Source: DATJPD01 sp035506575 | Lineage (GTDB): Bacteria > Pseudomonadota > Alphaproteobacteria > CACIAM-22H2 | Assembly: GCA_035506575.1 (NCBI GenBank) | Contig: DATJPD010000042.1 | Coordinates: forward strand, 1 to 64,000 | DNA length: 64,000 nucleotides | Reading direction: 5' to 3' | Shown here: in pieces, positions 37,395-45,578 of the stretch | Numbering within the stretch: the stretch's first letter is position 1 | Layout of the letters: each line of letters opens with the position of its first letter | The notes under the pieces: model-generated | What the model was told of the DNA's origin: nothing | Databases searched by the model: none | The model's input: only the letters and a program-made list of their open reading frames with translations | Translations under genes and position numbers: made by a program

Positions 37395-38368
37395 CAATCA
37401 TCCGCGTTCTCTTCGGTCTCCTTGCCGTCACGGCGCTCTTCGCCCCCGCGGCCCGCGCGCAAGACACCTATCCCGTCCGGGCGGTGCGCATGATCATCGC
37501 GTTTCCGCCCGGCGGCGGCGCCGACCTCACCGGGCGTCTTGTCGGACAGAAGCTGTCCGAAGCTCTCGGCCAGCCGGTGGTCGTGGACAACAAGCCGGGT
37601 GCCAACGGCATCCTGGGTGCGGAGCTGGTGGCGAAGTCGCCGCCCGACGGCTACACGATCCTGCTCATCGATCGCGGCGCGTTCGGCATCAACCCGAGCC
37701 TCTATCGCGACCTTCGGTACGATCCGTTGAAGGATTTCGCGCTCATCACCATCGCCGCCAAGGCGGACTACGTGCTGGTGGTGACGCCGAGCCTGCCGGC
37801 GAACACGTTCGCGGACCTGGTCCGCCTCGCCAAGGAGAAGCCGGGCCAGATCAACTACGCGAGCATGGGTGTCGGCAGCATGTTCCAGCTCGACATCGAG
37901 CGCCTGAAGGCCGCCACGCACATCGATCTCACGCACGTCGCCTACAAGGGCGCCGGGCCAGCGATTACGGCGCTGGTGGCCGGGGAGGCGCAGGTGATGG
38001 TCACATCGCCCGCCGGGATCGTCGGCTACATCAAGGACGGCAAGCTGCGGCCGCTGGCGGTGGGCTCGGCGCAACGCCTCCCGATCCTCCCCGACGTGCC
38101 GACCATGGACGAAGTCGGCGGCGGCAAGGACACGCTGGTGCCGACCTATTTCGCCTTCGCAGCACCCGCGGGCACACCCCCGCCGGTCATCGCGCGGCTG
38201 AATGCCGAGATCAAGCGCATCGTGCATCTGCCCGATGTCACGGCGAAGCTGGCCCCCGCGGGGCTCGATCCGGTCGGCAGCACACCCGAGGAGTTCGCCA
38301 ACGAGGTCAAGCGCGACATCGAGCGTTTTGGCACGCTCGTGAAGGCCCTCGACCTGCACGCGGAGTGA
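37391..38368 (+). CDS. TctC/Bug-family periplasmic solute-binding protein
   Basis: A 325-aa secreted protein beginning with GTG 37391 inside the dioxygenase stop. The signal peptide ends ARAQDT, and the mature protein starts YPVRAVRMIIAFPPGGGAD. PPDGYTILLIDRGAFG and ILPDVPTMDEVGG are family features. Translational coupling to a ring-cleaving dioxygenase suggests an aromatic or other carboxylate ligand. The DUF1045 gene begins 4 bp after its stop. Confidence 0.92.
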   Translation: MTIIRVLFGLLAVTALFAPAARAQDTYPVRAVRMIIAFPPGGGADLTGRLVGQKLSEALGQPVVVDNKPGANGILGAELVAKSPPDGYTILLIDRGAFGINPSLYRDLRYDPLKDFALITIAAKADYVLVVTPSLPANTFADLVRLAKEKPGQINYASMGVGSMFQLDIERLKAATHIDLTHVAYKGAGPAITALVAGEAQVMVTSPAGIVGYIKDGKLRPLAVGSAQRLPILPDVPTMDEVGGGKDTLVPTYFAFAAPAGTPPPVIARLNAEIKRIVHLPDVTAKLAPAGLDPVGSTPEEFANEVKRDIERFGTLVKALDLHAE

Positions 38369-38372
38369 ACCC

Positions 38373-39068
38373 CTGACGGCCCGCTACGCGCTCTACTACG
38401 CGCCCCGGCCGGACGAGGCATTGGCCGTTTTCGGCCGCCAGTGGCTCGGACGCGACGTCGACCGGGGCATTGAGGTGGAGCGCCTGCGCGTCGACGGCGT
38501 GACCGCGGACGATCTGGCGGCCGCCACGGCCGACCCGCGCCACTACGGGTTTCACGGCACCTTGAAGCCGCCCTTCGCCCTCGCCCCCGGCCGCACGGCC
38601 GAGGACCTGCTCGAGACCGCCGCCGTCTTCGCCCGCACGCGCCCCGGCTTCGCAATCGAGCGCCTGGAGCTGCGGGTGATCAGCGGCTTCATCGCCTTGG
38701 TCCCGCAGGCGAAGACACCGGCGCTCGATGCGCTGGCCGCCGATTGCGTGCGCGAATTCGACCGCTTTCGCGCTCCCGCCGACGAAGGCGAGCTCGTCAA
38801 ACGCCGGGCGGCCCGGCTCACGCTGCGCCAGGACGAACTCCTCGTGCAATGGGGCTATCCCTACGTGATGGAGGAGTTTCGCTTCCACCTGACGCTGACC
38901 GGGCGCCTGGCGGAGCCCGCGCTCGGCACGGTCCTGCGCGCGCTGCAGCCCCTCACGGCCCCGCTGTGCGCGGCACCGGTCGCGGTGCGCGATATCGTGA
39001 TCTTTCAGCAGCCCGGCCGCGCAGCGCCGTTCAAGGTGCTGGCCCGCTGCCCGCTTGCAGCCGGATGA
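38373..39068 (+). CDS. DUF1045 phosphonate-associated 2H phosphoesterase-like protein
   Basis: A 231-aa cytoplasmic protein of the phosphonate-operon-associated DUF1045 group. The family N-terminus ARYALYYAP is present, but the only start that includes it is CTG 38373, with GGAG (38362-38365) seven bases upstream. The next standard start, TTG 38421, would remove it. Two HxT motifs, His61-Gly-Thr63 in YGFHGTLKPPF and His172-Leu-Thr174 in FRFHLTLTG, are the paired catalytic motifs of 2H cyclic phosphodiesterases. Such an activity could open the ribosyl cyclic phosphate left by C-P lyase, a job done elsewhere by PhnP, which is not seen here. Confidence 0.87.
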   Translation: MTARYALYYAPRPDEALAVFGRQWLGRDVDRGIEVERLRVDGVTADDLAAATADPRHYGFHGTLKPPFALAPGRTAEDLLETAAVFARTRPGFAIERLELRVISGFIALVPQAKTPALDALAADCVREFDRFRAPADEGELVKRRAARLTLRQDELLVQWGYPYVMEEFRFHLTLTGRLAEPALGTVLRALQPLTAPLCAAPVAVRDIVIFQQPGRAAPFKVLARCPLAAG

Positions 39069-39069
39069 C

Positions 39070-40755
39070 CTAGGCCGCGCGGATCTTCGCGAGGAACGAG
39101 TCGACTTCGCCGCGCAGGTGCTCGGCCTGTTTCGACAGCTCGCCGGATGCGCCCAGCACATCCGAGGCCGCGTGGCCGGTCCGCGATACAGATTCCTGGA
39201 CACCCGCGACGTTGGACGAGACTTCGCCCGTACCGACCGCTGCCTGCTGCACGTTGCGGGCGATCTCCTGCGTCGCGGCGCCCTGTTCCTCGACTGCCGA
39301 GGCGATCGAGGTCGCGATCTCGTTGACCTGGCGGATCGTAGTGGTGATCTCGTCGATCGCGGAAACCGCCTCGCCGGTCGCCGACTGGATGGCATTGATC
39401 TGTGCTGCGATGTCCTCCGTCGCCTTGGCCGTCTGATTGGCCAGCGACTTGACCTCGGACGCGACGACCGCGAAGCCCTTGCCCGCCTCGCCGGCGCGCG
39501 CAGCCTCGATTGTGGCGTTGAGCGCCAGGAGGTTCGTCTGACCGGCGATGTCGTTGATGAGCTTCACCACGTCGCCGATCTTCTGCGCGGCGGCGGCCAG
39601 GCCCTGGACCGAGGCGTTCGTCCGTGCCGTGTCGTTGACCGCCTTGCCGGTGACCTTCGCGGACTCGGCGACCTGGCGGCTGATCTCGACGATCGACGCC
39701 GACAGCTCTTCGGCGGCCGCGGCGACGGTCTGGACATTGGTCGACGCTTCCTCGGATGCGGCCGCGACGGCATTGACCTGACGGGTCGAATCCTCGACCG
39801 CCGAGGACATGTCGGTGGCTGTGCCGCGCATCTGCGTCGCCGCAGCCGACACGGCGCCGAGCGTTGCGGCGACGTCCTTGTCGAACTGCGACGCCCAGGT
39901 CTCGATCGTCCGCGCCCGTGCCTCGCGCGCCTTCTGGGCCCCGGCCTCGCGCGCGGCCATGTCCCGCGCGCTGATCATGCTGTCCTTGAAGACCGCGACC
40001 GACTTCGCCATCTCGCCGATCTCGTCGCCATCCCCCGCACCCGCGATTTCGACGGCAAGATCCTGATCCGCCAGCCTGGACATGGCCGTCGTCAACCGGC
40101 CGATCCGCGAGGTGACGTTCCGCACCAGCATCAATCCCAGGACGAGGATGATCGCCACCGCGGCAACGGAGGCGGACAGCACCACGAGGAGAAGCAATTT
40201 GTGCGATTTGGTCAGGGTGCTGCTGGCGGCGGTTGCTTTCGCACGGTTTCGCTCGAACAGCGTATTGACGCTCTTCGTGATCTTCGCTTCCGCCGTTGCG
40301 TACGCGCCGTTCAGCTCCTGGTTCGCCTGGTCCTGCGCGAAGCTGGCCGAGAGATCGAACACCTTCACTGCCGCGGCGCTCAGCGCCTTCAGGTCGTCCC
40401 GGACCTGATTGAGGATCGCCGCCAGCTCCGGGTCGGCGGCGCGGCTCGCATCGAGTGTCTCCTCGATCTTCTTCGTATTCGCGATGAACTCCGCGCGGAA
40501 TTTGTTCTGGCGTTCGAGGTCCAGCTCCGCCGGCGTGCGCGCGGCCAGCCCGCGCTGCCGTTCGACAAGCAGCGAAATGAGCGAGCCGTGCTCGTAGCCG
40601 GGGATCGCCTCCTCGGCCAGGCTGGTGCCCGCCGCGGCCATCTGCTCGGCGCTGTGGATCGCGGCCGCCGAAACCCCCGCCAGCGCCAGGCAGACGAGAC
40701 CCATCAGAAGATAGAGCTTCCCCCTGATCGTCCAGGAGCCGACGACCGCGCGCAT
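39070..40755 (-). CDS. Methyl-accepting chemotaxis protein
   Basis: A 561-aa chemoreceptor. TM1 is at about 12-33 (LYLLMGLVCLALAGVSAA), with a periplasmic four-helix-type domain to about 185. TM2 is at about 187-210, then HAMP and the signalling coil with NLLALNATIEAARAGEAGKG at the tip. GGAGG precedes ATG 40755. It lies 44 bp downstream of a secreted PstS-like protein on the same strand, so the binding protein may deliver phosphate occupancy to this receptor. It has no C-terminal pentapeptide tether. Its last residues match those of the other receptor (FLAKIRAA). Confidence 0.94.
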   Translation of the reverse strand: MRAVVGSWTIRGKLYLLMGLVCLALAGVSAAAIHSAEQMAAAGTSLAEEAIPGYEHGSLISLLVERQRGLAARTPAELDLERQNKFRAEFIANTKKIEETLDASRAADPELAAILNQVRDDLKALSAAAVKVFDLSASFAQDQANQELNGAYATAEAKITKSVNTLFERNRAKATAASSTLTKSHKLLLLVVLSASVAAVAIILVLGLMLVRNVTSRIGRLTTAMSRLADQDLAVEIAGAGDGDEIGEMAKSVAVFKDSMISARDMAAREAGAQKAREARARTIETWASQFDKDVAATLGAVSAAATQMRGTATDMSSAVEDSTRQVNAVAAASEEASTNVQTVAAAAEELSASIVEISRQVAESAKVTGKAVNDTARTNASVQGLAAAAQKIGDVVKLINDIAGQTNLLALNATIEAARAGEAGKGFAVVASEVKSLANQTAKATEDIAAQINAIQSATGEAVSAIDEITTTIRQVNEIATSIASAVEEQGAATQEIARNVQQAAVGTGEVSSNVAGVQESVSRTGHAASDVLGASGELSKQAEHLRGEVDSFLAKIRAA

Positions 40756-40799
40756 GAGACCTCCTTCGAGGTTCTGTGGGTCCGGAAAAAGCGGCGCGA

Positions 40800-41543
40800 T
40801 CAGGCGCCGCTGGCAGCTTTCGCGGCGGCAATCACCTTGGCCACGTCGGGCGAAGGGTCGCCCATGGTGACGAGGATCAGGGGTTGCACCACGGCTTTGC
40901 CCGCGTTCAGCTCGGTGACCTCGGAGGTGATCGAGATCTTGGACATGATCGCGACCGCGGCGTCCAGCTGTGCCACGATCTTCACGGCCTGCGGCGCGTT
41001 CTGCACTTCGCGCTTCTCGGCTGCGATGTCGCCGCCGCCCAGGAACTCCTGCTCGATCATCGACCGCACGCCGTCGCCCTTCGCGGCGCAAATGACCACG
41101 ATCGGCTTGTCGGCACCGCCGACCTCTTTCCAATTCTTGATCTTGCCCGACAGGATGCCGGCCATCTGCTCGGCATTGACGCTCTTGACCGGATTCGACG
41201 GATGGACCGCGAACGCCGCCGGAGCTCCGCCCACCTGGTGAGCCTGGAGTTTCGTTTCGTCGAACGCCGTCCCCTTGGCCTTGAGCGCCTTCACCTCGTC
41301 GGCGAGCGGGGCGGAGATCATCGCGACCTTGACCTTGCCTTCGACCAGGTCCGCCAGGCCCCGGCCCGAGCCGTTGCCGACGATTTGCAGCTCGACCCCG
41401 GCGGCCTTTTCGATTTCCGCCTTCTTGGGGGTCAACAGGTTGTTCGACACGGTCGTCGAGCCGTGGACTTCCACCGTCTCGGCGAGAGCCGTGGAACCGC
41501 AGAAAAGCGCGATCAGCGCAGCCGCCGCGATGCTCAAACGCAT
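40800..41543 (-). CDS. PstS-like periplasmic phosphate-binding protein
   Basis: A 247-aa secreted type II binding protein. The signal peptide ends TALAET, then VEVHGSTTVSNNLL and GNGSGRGLADL form the anion-binding helix starts of the PstS family. VHPSNPVKSVNAEQMAGI and KNWKEVGG are typical of the hinge and second lobe. It is shorter than E. coli PstS and has no pstCAB genes nearby. Instead a chemoreceptor gene follows after 44 bp, which suggests a sensory rather than transport role. Confidence 0.85.
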   Translation of the reverse strand: MRLSIAAAALIALFCGSTALAETVEVHGSTTVSNNLLTPKKAEIEKAAGVELQIVGNGSGRGLADLVEGKVKVAMISAPLADEVKALKAKGTAFDETKLQAHQVGGAPAAFAVHPSNPVKSVNAEQMAGILSGKIKNWKEVGGADKPIVVICAAKGDGVRSMIEQEFLGGGDIAAEKREVQNAPQAVKIVAQLDAAVAIMSKISITSEVTELNAGKAVVQPLILVTMGDPSPDVAKVIAAAKAASGA

Positions 41544-41745
41544 GGCACAGGTCCTCCGTCAATGGATCGCTATAGAGCGATCGTCTCCACGTGTGCCCCG
41601 CGCACACGTCGTCATTGAGGCCTTTGTGGCATGCGGGACTTAAGCCATGCTTAAAATCCAAAAATCTTGTGCAAACTTCATCCTTAATTGTGCGTAATAG
41701 ATCTTATGAATTCGTCAACTTCGAAAAAGAATTGGTAACTGTAAA
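41544..41745. other. AT-rich intergenic region with two hairpins
   Basis: This 202-bp non-coding region separates the phn operon end from the PstS-like gene. It has GATCGCT-ATAG-AGCGATC at 41565-41582, a perfect 7-bp stem, and ACGTGTGC-N5-GCACACGT at 41589-41609, a perfect 8-bp stem. Both lie just upstream of the PstS-like start and read equally as operators or leader hairpins. The rest (41640-41745) is AT-rich and probably holds the promoter. No coding potential is seen. Confidence 0.6.
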
Positions 41746-42303
41746 TCAGCCGGCGGCGAGATTGCGCAAGAGCGCCAGAAGCTTCGCCCCGCCCTCTTCT
41801 ATTGGCCCCGAGTTGTCGATCGTCACCAGATGGGGATCGTCGACGGCGTAGGCATCGGCGCGTGCCAGGCGCGCCGCGATCGCGTCAGTGCCTTCGCGGC
41901 CGCGCCCCACCAACCGGCGTCGCAGCGCATCATGCGCCGCCGTGACCAGCACCGGCACGATCTCGGGCGGCCGCGGTTCGAGTCCCATGAAATGGCCGCG
42001 CGATCCGCTCACGACGACGACGAAGCCCGCCTGCTGCCAGGCCGTGATCTCGATGCCGATCCCGTAGCTCAGACCGTTCGCCACCCACTTGAAGGCGAAC
42101 AGCCCGGCGGCGGCGCGCGTCTCGAACTCGGCGTTGCTGAGCGCCACATGATTCTCGCCCAGAGATTCCGGCGGGCGCGTGATGTAGCGGTGGGCGAACG
42201 CGATCTTCTCGCCGGGCGCCAGCGCCTCGCGCGCGAAGCGCAGCAGCGAATCCTTGCCCACGCCCGAGGGCCCCATGACATAGACGAGCGGGCCAGTCCT
42301 CAC
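41746..42303 (-). CDS. phnN: Ribose 1,5-bisphosphate phosphokinase
   Basis: A 185-aa kinase that turns ribose 1,5-bisphosphate into PRPP, the last step of C-P lyase catabolism. The P-loop GPSGVGKDSL is at residues 11-20. RYITRPPESLGENH is the guanylate-kinase-like lid region, and LVGRGREGTDAIAARLAR is the conserved helix. It is the last gene of the phnGHIJKLM-HD-phnN run, separated from the HD gene by 63 bp. Confidence 0.93.
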   Translation of the reverse strand: MRTGPLVYVMGPSGVGKDSLLRFAREALAPGEKIAFAHRYITRPPESLGENHVALSNAEFETRAAAGLFAFKWVANGLSYGIGIEITAWQQAGFVVVVSGSRGHFMGLEPRPPEIVPVLVTAAHDALRRRLVGRGREGTDAIAARLARADAYAVDDPHLVTIDNSGPIEEGGAKLLALLRNLAAG

Positions 42304-42366
42304 GCCGATGTCCTCACGATGCTGTCTCCGCCGGGACTCCGCGCTCTTGGGCGCGGCAGCGCTATC

Positions 42367-42897
42367 CTAGCGCATCAGCCCGCGGAGCAGATCGGCATAG
42401 TCGGCGAGCGGCTTTGTGGGAGCGCCGCGGGTCTTGGCCCGGTCGTCCCAGCGGCGCAGGCGGACGGCGTCGTCGGCATGGGCCACGGACTGGAAGGATC
42501 TTGCCTCGTCCGCGGTGAAGCGGCCGCCCTGGAGCTCGAGGCTGCGCACCGACGCCGGCGAGAGAATGTCGAAATAGCCGGGTTCGACCGCGCAGAGATA
42601 GCGCTTGGCCGGCACGTGCAGCCGCACCGGCTCCGCCACCGACGGGCCGAAGGCCGACTTGAGGAAGCCCCAGCCGATCTCTTCGTGCCGGTCGTCCTCG
42701 TTCGGGGCGCGCGCCTTGGCCAGGAGGTGCCCGATGTCATGCAGGAGTGCGGCCGCCACCAGCGCCGGAGCGGCGCCCTCGGCTTCGGCGAGTCCCGCCG
42801 CCTGCAGCGCGTGCTCGGTCTGCGACACCGCCTCGCGGCCGTATTGCGCCGTCCCGCGCGCCGCGAAAAGATCCATCACCCGCTCGACCTCGTCCAT
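42367..42897 (-). CDS. PhnZ-like HD-domain protein of phosphonate operons
   Basis: A 176-aa HD-fold protein. Candidate di-iron ligands align with those of the oxygenase PhnZ: His29 (SQTEHALQ), His53-Asp54 (ALLHDIGHLL), His71 (DDRHEEIG), His94 (VRLHVPAK) and Asp151 (RRWDDRAK). The PhnZ substrate-gating pair Tyr-xx-Glu is also present as Tyr19/Glu22 in AQYGREAV. PhnZ oxidises hydroxy-aminoethylphosphonate to glycine and phosphate after PhnY has hydroxylated the substrate. No phnY is in the window. GGGAGG precedes ATG 42897. It sits between phnM and phnN in the C-P lyase operon, so it may widen the substrate range; oxygenase function is inferred. Confidence 0.85.
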   Translation of the reverse strand: MDEVERVMDLFAARGTAQYGREAVSQTEHALQAAGLAEAEGAAPALVAAALLHDIGHLLAKARAPNEDDRHEEIGWGFLKSAFGPSVAEPVRLHVPAKRYLCAVEPGYFDILSPASVRSLELQGGRFTADEARSFQSVAHADDAVRLRRWDDRAKTRGAPTKPLADYADLLRGLMR

Positions 42898-42913
42898 GCG
42901 GTCCTCCCTTTCG

Positions 42914-44050
42914 TCAGACGACGCGTGCGCCGTCGCGCCACACCGCGCGCACCACCGGCATCTCGTCCACGACGCGCACGCGCGCCAGGTCCGCCCGCTT
43001 TCCGGGCGCGATCTCGCCGCGGTCGTCGAGCCCCACCGCCCGCGCGGGGTTGTAGGACGCGAGCCGGATCGCACCCGGCAGGTCGAGGCCGAACCCGGCC
43101 TTGGCCAGCACGAAGGGGGCCTGCATGAGGCTCATCGGCACGTAGTCCGAGGAGACGATGTCGAGCAGCCCCTCCGCCGCCAGATCGAGGGCCGAGATGT
43201 TTCCGGATTGCGAGCCGCCGAGGACCACATTGGGCGCGCCCAGGAGAATGGCCAGCCCGTGCTCGCGCGAGGCGCGGGCCGCCTCGAGGGTGGTCGGGAA
43301 CTCGGCGATCGTCATGCCGTCGTCGGCCGATTCCGTCACGTGTGCCAAGGTGGCGTCGTCGTGGCTCGCCAGCACGAAGTGGCGCGCGCGCGCGCGCTCG
43401 ACGAGCGCCCGGCGGTGCACGGCGCTGTACTTCGCCTGCACCTCGCGGCGCCGGGCCAGGAACGCCTCGAACTCGTCGTCCGACATCCCGTGCTTCTTCT
43501 GATAGTAGAGGCGGTACTTGTCGACGCTGACGAATTGCCGCTGGCCCGGCGTGTGGTCCATGATGGAGACGAGCTGCACGAGTGGCCCATCCATCAGCTG
43601 CTCAAACAGTTCCAGCACCTGCGCAAAGCTCAGCTCGCAGCGCAGATGCAGGCGGTGGTCCGCCCGCAACAGGCCGCTCTCGCACGCCTGGCAGAGGCCC
43701 TTGTGCATCTCCTCCAATCCCTCGACGCGCGAGCTGGCATACACGTCCCCGATCGCCAGCGCGTCGAACACGGTGGTGATGCCGGCGGCCGCGATCTGCG
43801 CGTCGTGCGCCATGACGGCCGCGCGGCCCGGCCATTTCACGCCGGGCCGGGGCGCAAAATGCTTTTCGAGGTTATCAGTGTGCAGTTCCACCAGCCCCGG
43901 CGTGAGGTAGTCGCCGTCGAGATCGATGGCCCCGGGCGCCGTGCTCCGGCCGGGTTCGACCGCGGCGATCTTCCCGTTGGCGATCACAACGCTGCCAGCG
44001 AACTCGCGGTCGCGGGTGATGACGCGCGCGTTGGTAAAGATCGTCTCCAT
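42914..44050 (-). CDS. phnM: Alpha-D-ribose 1-methylphosphonate 5-triphosphate diphosphatase
   Basis: A 378-aa amidohydrolase-fold enzyme that removes pyrophosphate from the ribosyl phosphonate triphosphate before C-P cleavage. LVELHTDNLEKHFAPRPG gives metal ligands (HxD), VSIMDHTPGQRQF the middle His, HFVLASHDDATLAH the late His-Asp, and IVSSDYVPMSL the C-terminal Asp. Its start overlaps the phnL stop by one base. A second, divergent PhnM copy is at 53033. Confidence 0.95.
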   Translation of the reverse strand: METIFTNARVITRDREFAGSVVIANGKIAAVEPGRSTAPGAIDLDGDYLTPGLVELHTDNLEKHFAPRPGVKWPGRAAVMAHDAQIAAAGITTVFDALAIGDVYASSRVEGLEEMHKGLCQACESGLLRADHRLHLRCELSFAQVLELFEQLMDGPLVQLVSIMDHTPGQRQFVSVDKYRLYYQKKHGMSDDEFEAFLARRREVQAKYSAVHRRALVERARARHFVLASHDDATLAHVTESADDGMTIAEFPTTLEAARASREHGLAILLGAPNVVLGGSQSGNISALDLAAEGLLDIVSSDYVPMSLMQAPFVLAKAGFGLDLPGAIRLASYNPARAVGLDDRGEIAPGKRADLARVRVVDEMPVVRAVWRDGARVV

Positions 44051-44751
44051 CAGGCCGCCGCCCTCGCGAGCACCGTCATGTCGAACCGGCGGGTTCCAAC
44101 CTGGGCCGCGAAATCCTGGTCATGGAAGATGCCCACCATCGCGGCACCGCGGCGGCGCGCGTCCTGGATGAGGCTCGCAACCCGCGCCCGGTTGTCGGCG
44201 TCGAGGGCTGCGGTCGGCTCATCGAGCAGCAGGACCGGGTAGTCGACGGCAAAGCCGCGCGCGATGTTGACGCGCTGCTGCTCGCCGCCGGAGAACGTCT
44301 GCGGGGCGAGCGACCACAGCCGCTCGGGGATGGCCAGGCGGTCGAGCAATTCGCGCGCCCGTGCGCGCGCGGCCTCGGCGGCGGTGCCGATCCGGCGCAG
44401 CGGCTCGGCCACGATGTCGAGCGCCGGCACGCGCGGGACGACGCGCAGGAACTGGCTCACGTAGCCGATGGTGCGACGGCGCATGTCGAGGATGGTCTGA
44501 TGATGCGCCGTGACCACGTCGACCATGCGGCCGTCGTGGCGCACGCGGACCTGCCCGCCCTGCGGCTTGTAGTTGCCGTAAAGACAACGCAGGAGGGTCG
44601 ATTTGCCGGCACCGGACGGCCCGGCGAGCACCACGCACTCGCCCGAGCCGACCGTAAGGTCGAGACCGCGCAGCACGGGAATGACCAGGCCGCCCTGGTT
44701 GTGGAGGCGAAAGCTCTTGTCGAGGCCGCGGACGTCGATGAGGGATGACAT
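44050..44751 (-). CDS. phnL: C-P lyase complex ATP-binding protein PhnL
   Basis: A 233-aa ABC-type ATPase with no membrane partner. Walker A is GPSGAGKST, the signature is FSGGEQQRVNIARGFA, and Walker B is VLLLDEPTAALD. HNQGGLVIPVLRGLDL near the start is the PhnL family feature. It acts with PhnK on the PhnGHIJ core. It is two bases from the phnK stop and overlaps phnM by one base. Confidence 0.95.
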   Translation of the reverse strand: MSSLIDVRGLDKSFRLHNQGGLVIPVLRGLDLTVGSGECVVLAGPSGAGKSTLLRCLYGNYKPQGGQVRVRHDGRMVDVVTAHHQTILDMRRRTIGYVSQFLRVVPRVPALDIVAEPLRRIGTAAEAARARARELLDRLAIPERLWSLAPQTFSGGEQQRVNIARGFAVDYPVLLLDEPTAALDADNRARVASLIQDARRRGAAMVGIFHDQDFAAQVGTRRFDMTVLARAAA

Positions 44752-44753
44752 GC

Positions 44754-45578
44754 TCAAATCTGCAGGACGGAGGAAACGAGGAGCTGCGTATAGGGATGCT
44801 GCGGGTCGTCGAGCACCTGGTCGGTGAGGCCGAGTTCGACCGCCTCGCCGCCGCGCATGACCATCAGCCGGTCGGCCAGCAGCCGCGCCACCGCGAGGTC
44901 GTGCGTCACCAGGACCGCCGCGAGATGCAGCTCGGACACCAGGGTGCGCAGGAGGTCGAGCAGACGGGCCTGCACCGAGACGTCGAGCCCGCCGGTGGGC
45001 TCGTCCATGAACACGAGGCGGGGCTGCGTGACCAGGTTGCGCGCGATCTGCAGGCGCTGCTGCATACCGCCGGAGAAGGTCTGTGGCAGGTCGTCGATGC
45101 GCGCGACATCGACCTCGAGGCGCTTCAGCCAGTCGGTCGCGGCCGCGCGGATGTCGCCGTAATGACGGGCCCCCACGGCCATCAGGCGCTCGCCGACATT
45201 GGCCCCGGCGCTGACGCCGAACCTGAGGCCGTCGCGCGGGTTCTGGTGGATGACGCCCCAATCCGTGCGCATCAGCCGCCGCCGCTCCGGCTCGGGAATG
45301 CCGTACAGGTTCGCCTGGCTTCCGTCGCGGCGCTGGAACAGGACCTCGCCGTCGTCGGGCTCGAGCTGGCCCGAGATGCAGTGGAGCAAGGTCGTCTTGC
45401 CGGCCCCGGACTCGCCGACCACGGCCAGCACCTCGCCCGGCCACAGCTCGAAGGTCACGTCGCGGCAGGCCACGTTGGAACCGTAGCGCTTGCCGACGCC
45501 GCGCACCGACAGGATCGGTGCGGCGAGGCTTGGCGCCGGCCCGCCGTCTCTCTCGAATGCCGTGACGTGCGGGTTCAT
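44754..45578 (-). CDS. phnK: C-P lyase complex ATP-binding protein PhnK
   Basis: A 274-aa ABC-type ATPase with Walker A GESGAGKTT, signature FSGGMQQRLQIARNLV, Walker B LVFMDEPTGGLDVSVQ, and the PhnK-typical VIHQNPRDGLRFGVSAG. It docks onto PhnJ of the core complex. Its start overlaps the phnJ stop by 4 bp. The N-terminal 15 residues are an unconserved extension. Confidence 0.95.
   Translation of the reverse strand: MNPHVTAFERDGGPAPSLAAPILSVRGVGKRYGSNVACRDVTFELWPGEVLAVVGESGAGKTTLLHCISGQLEPDDGEVLFQRRDGSQANLYGIPEPERRRLMRTDWGVIHQNPRDGLRFGVSAGANVGERLMAVGARHYGDIRAAATDWLKRLEVDVARIDDLPQTFSGGMQQRLQIARNLVTQPRLVFMDEPTGGLDVSVQARLLDLLRTLVSELHLAAVLVTHDLAVARLLADRLMVMRGGEAVELGLTDQVLDDPQHPYTQLLVSSVLQI

Noticed and set aside
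35696..38368. A single large fusion protein on the plus strand
   Set aside because: Only the last 325 codons match a family (TctC). The earlier part is a shadow of the alcohol dehydrogenase and dioxygenase genes, and GTG 37391 is the natural start.
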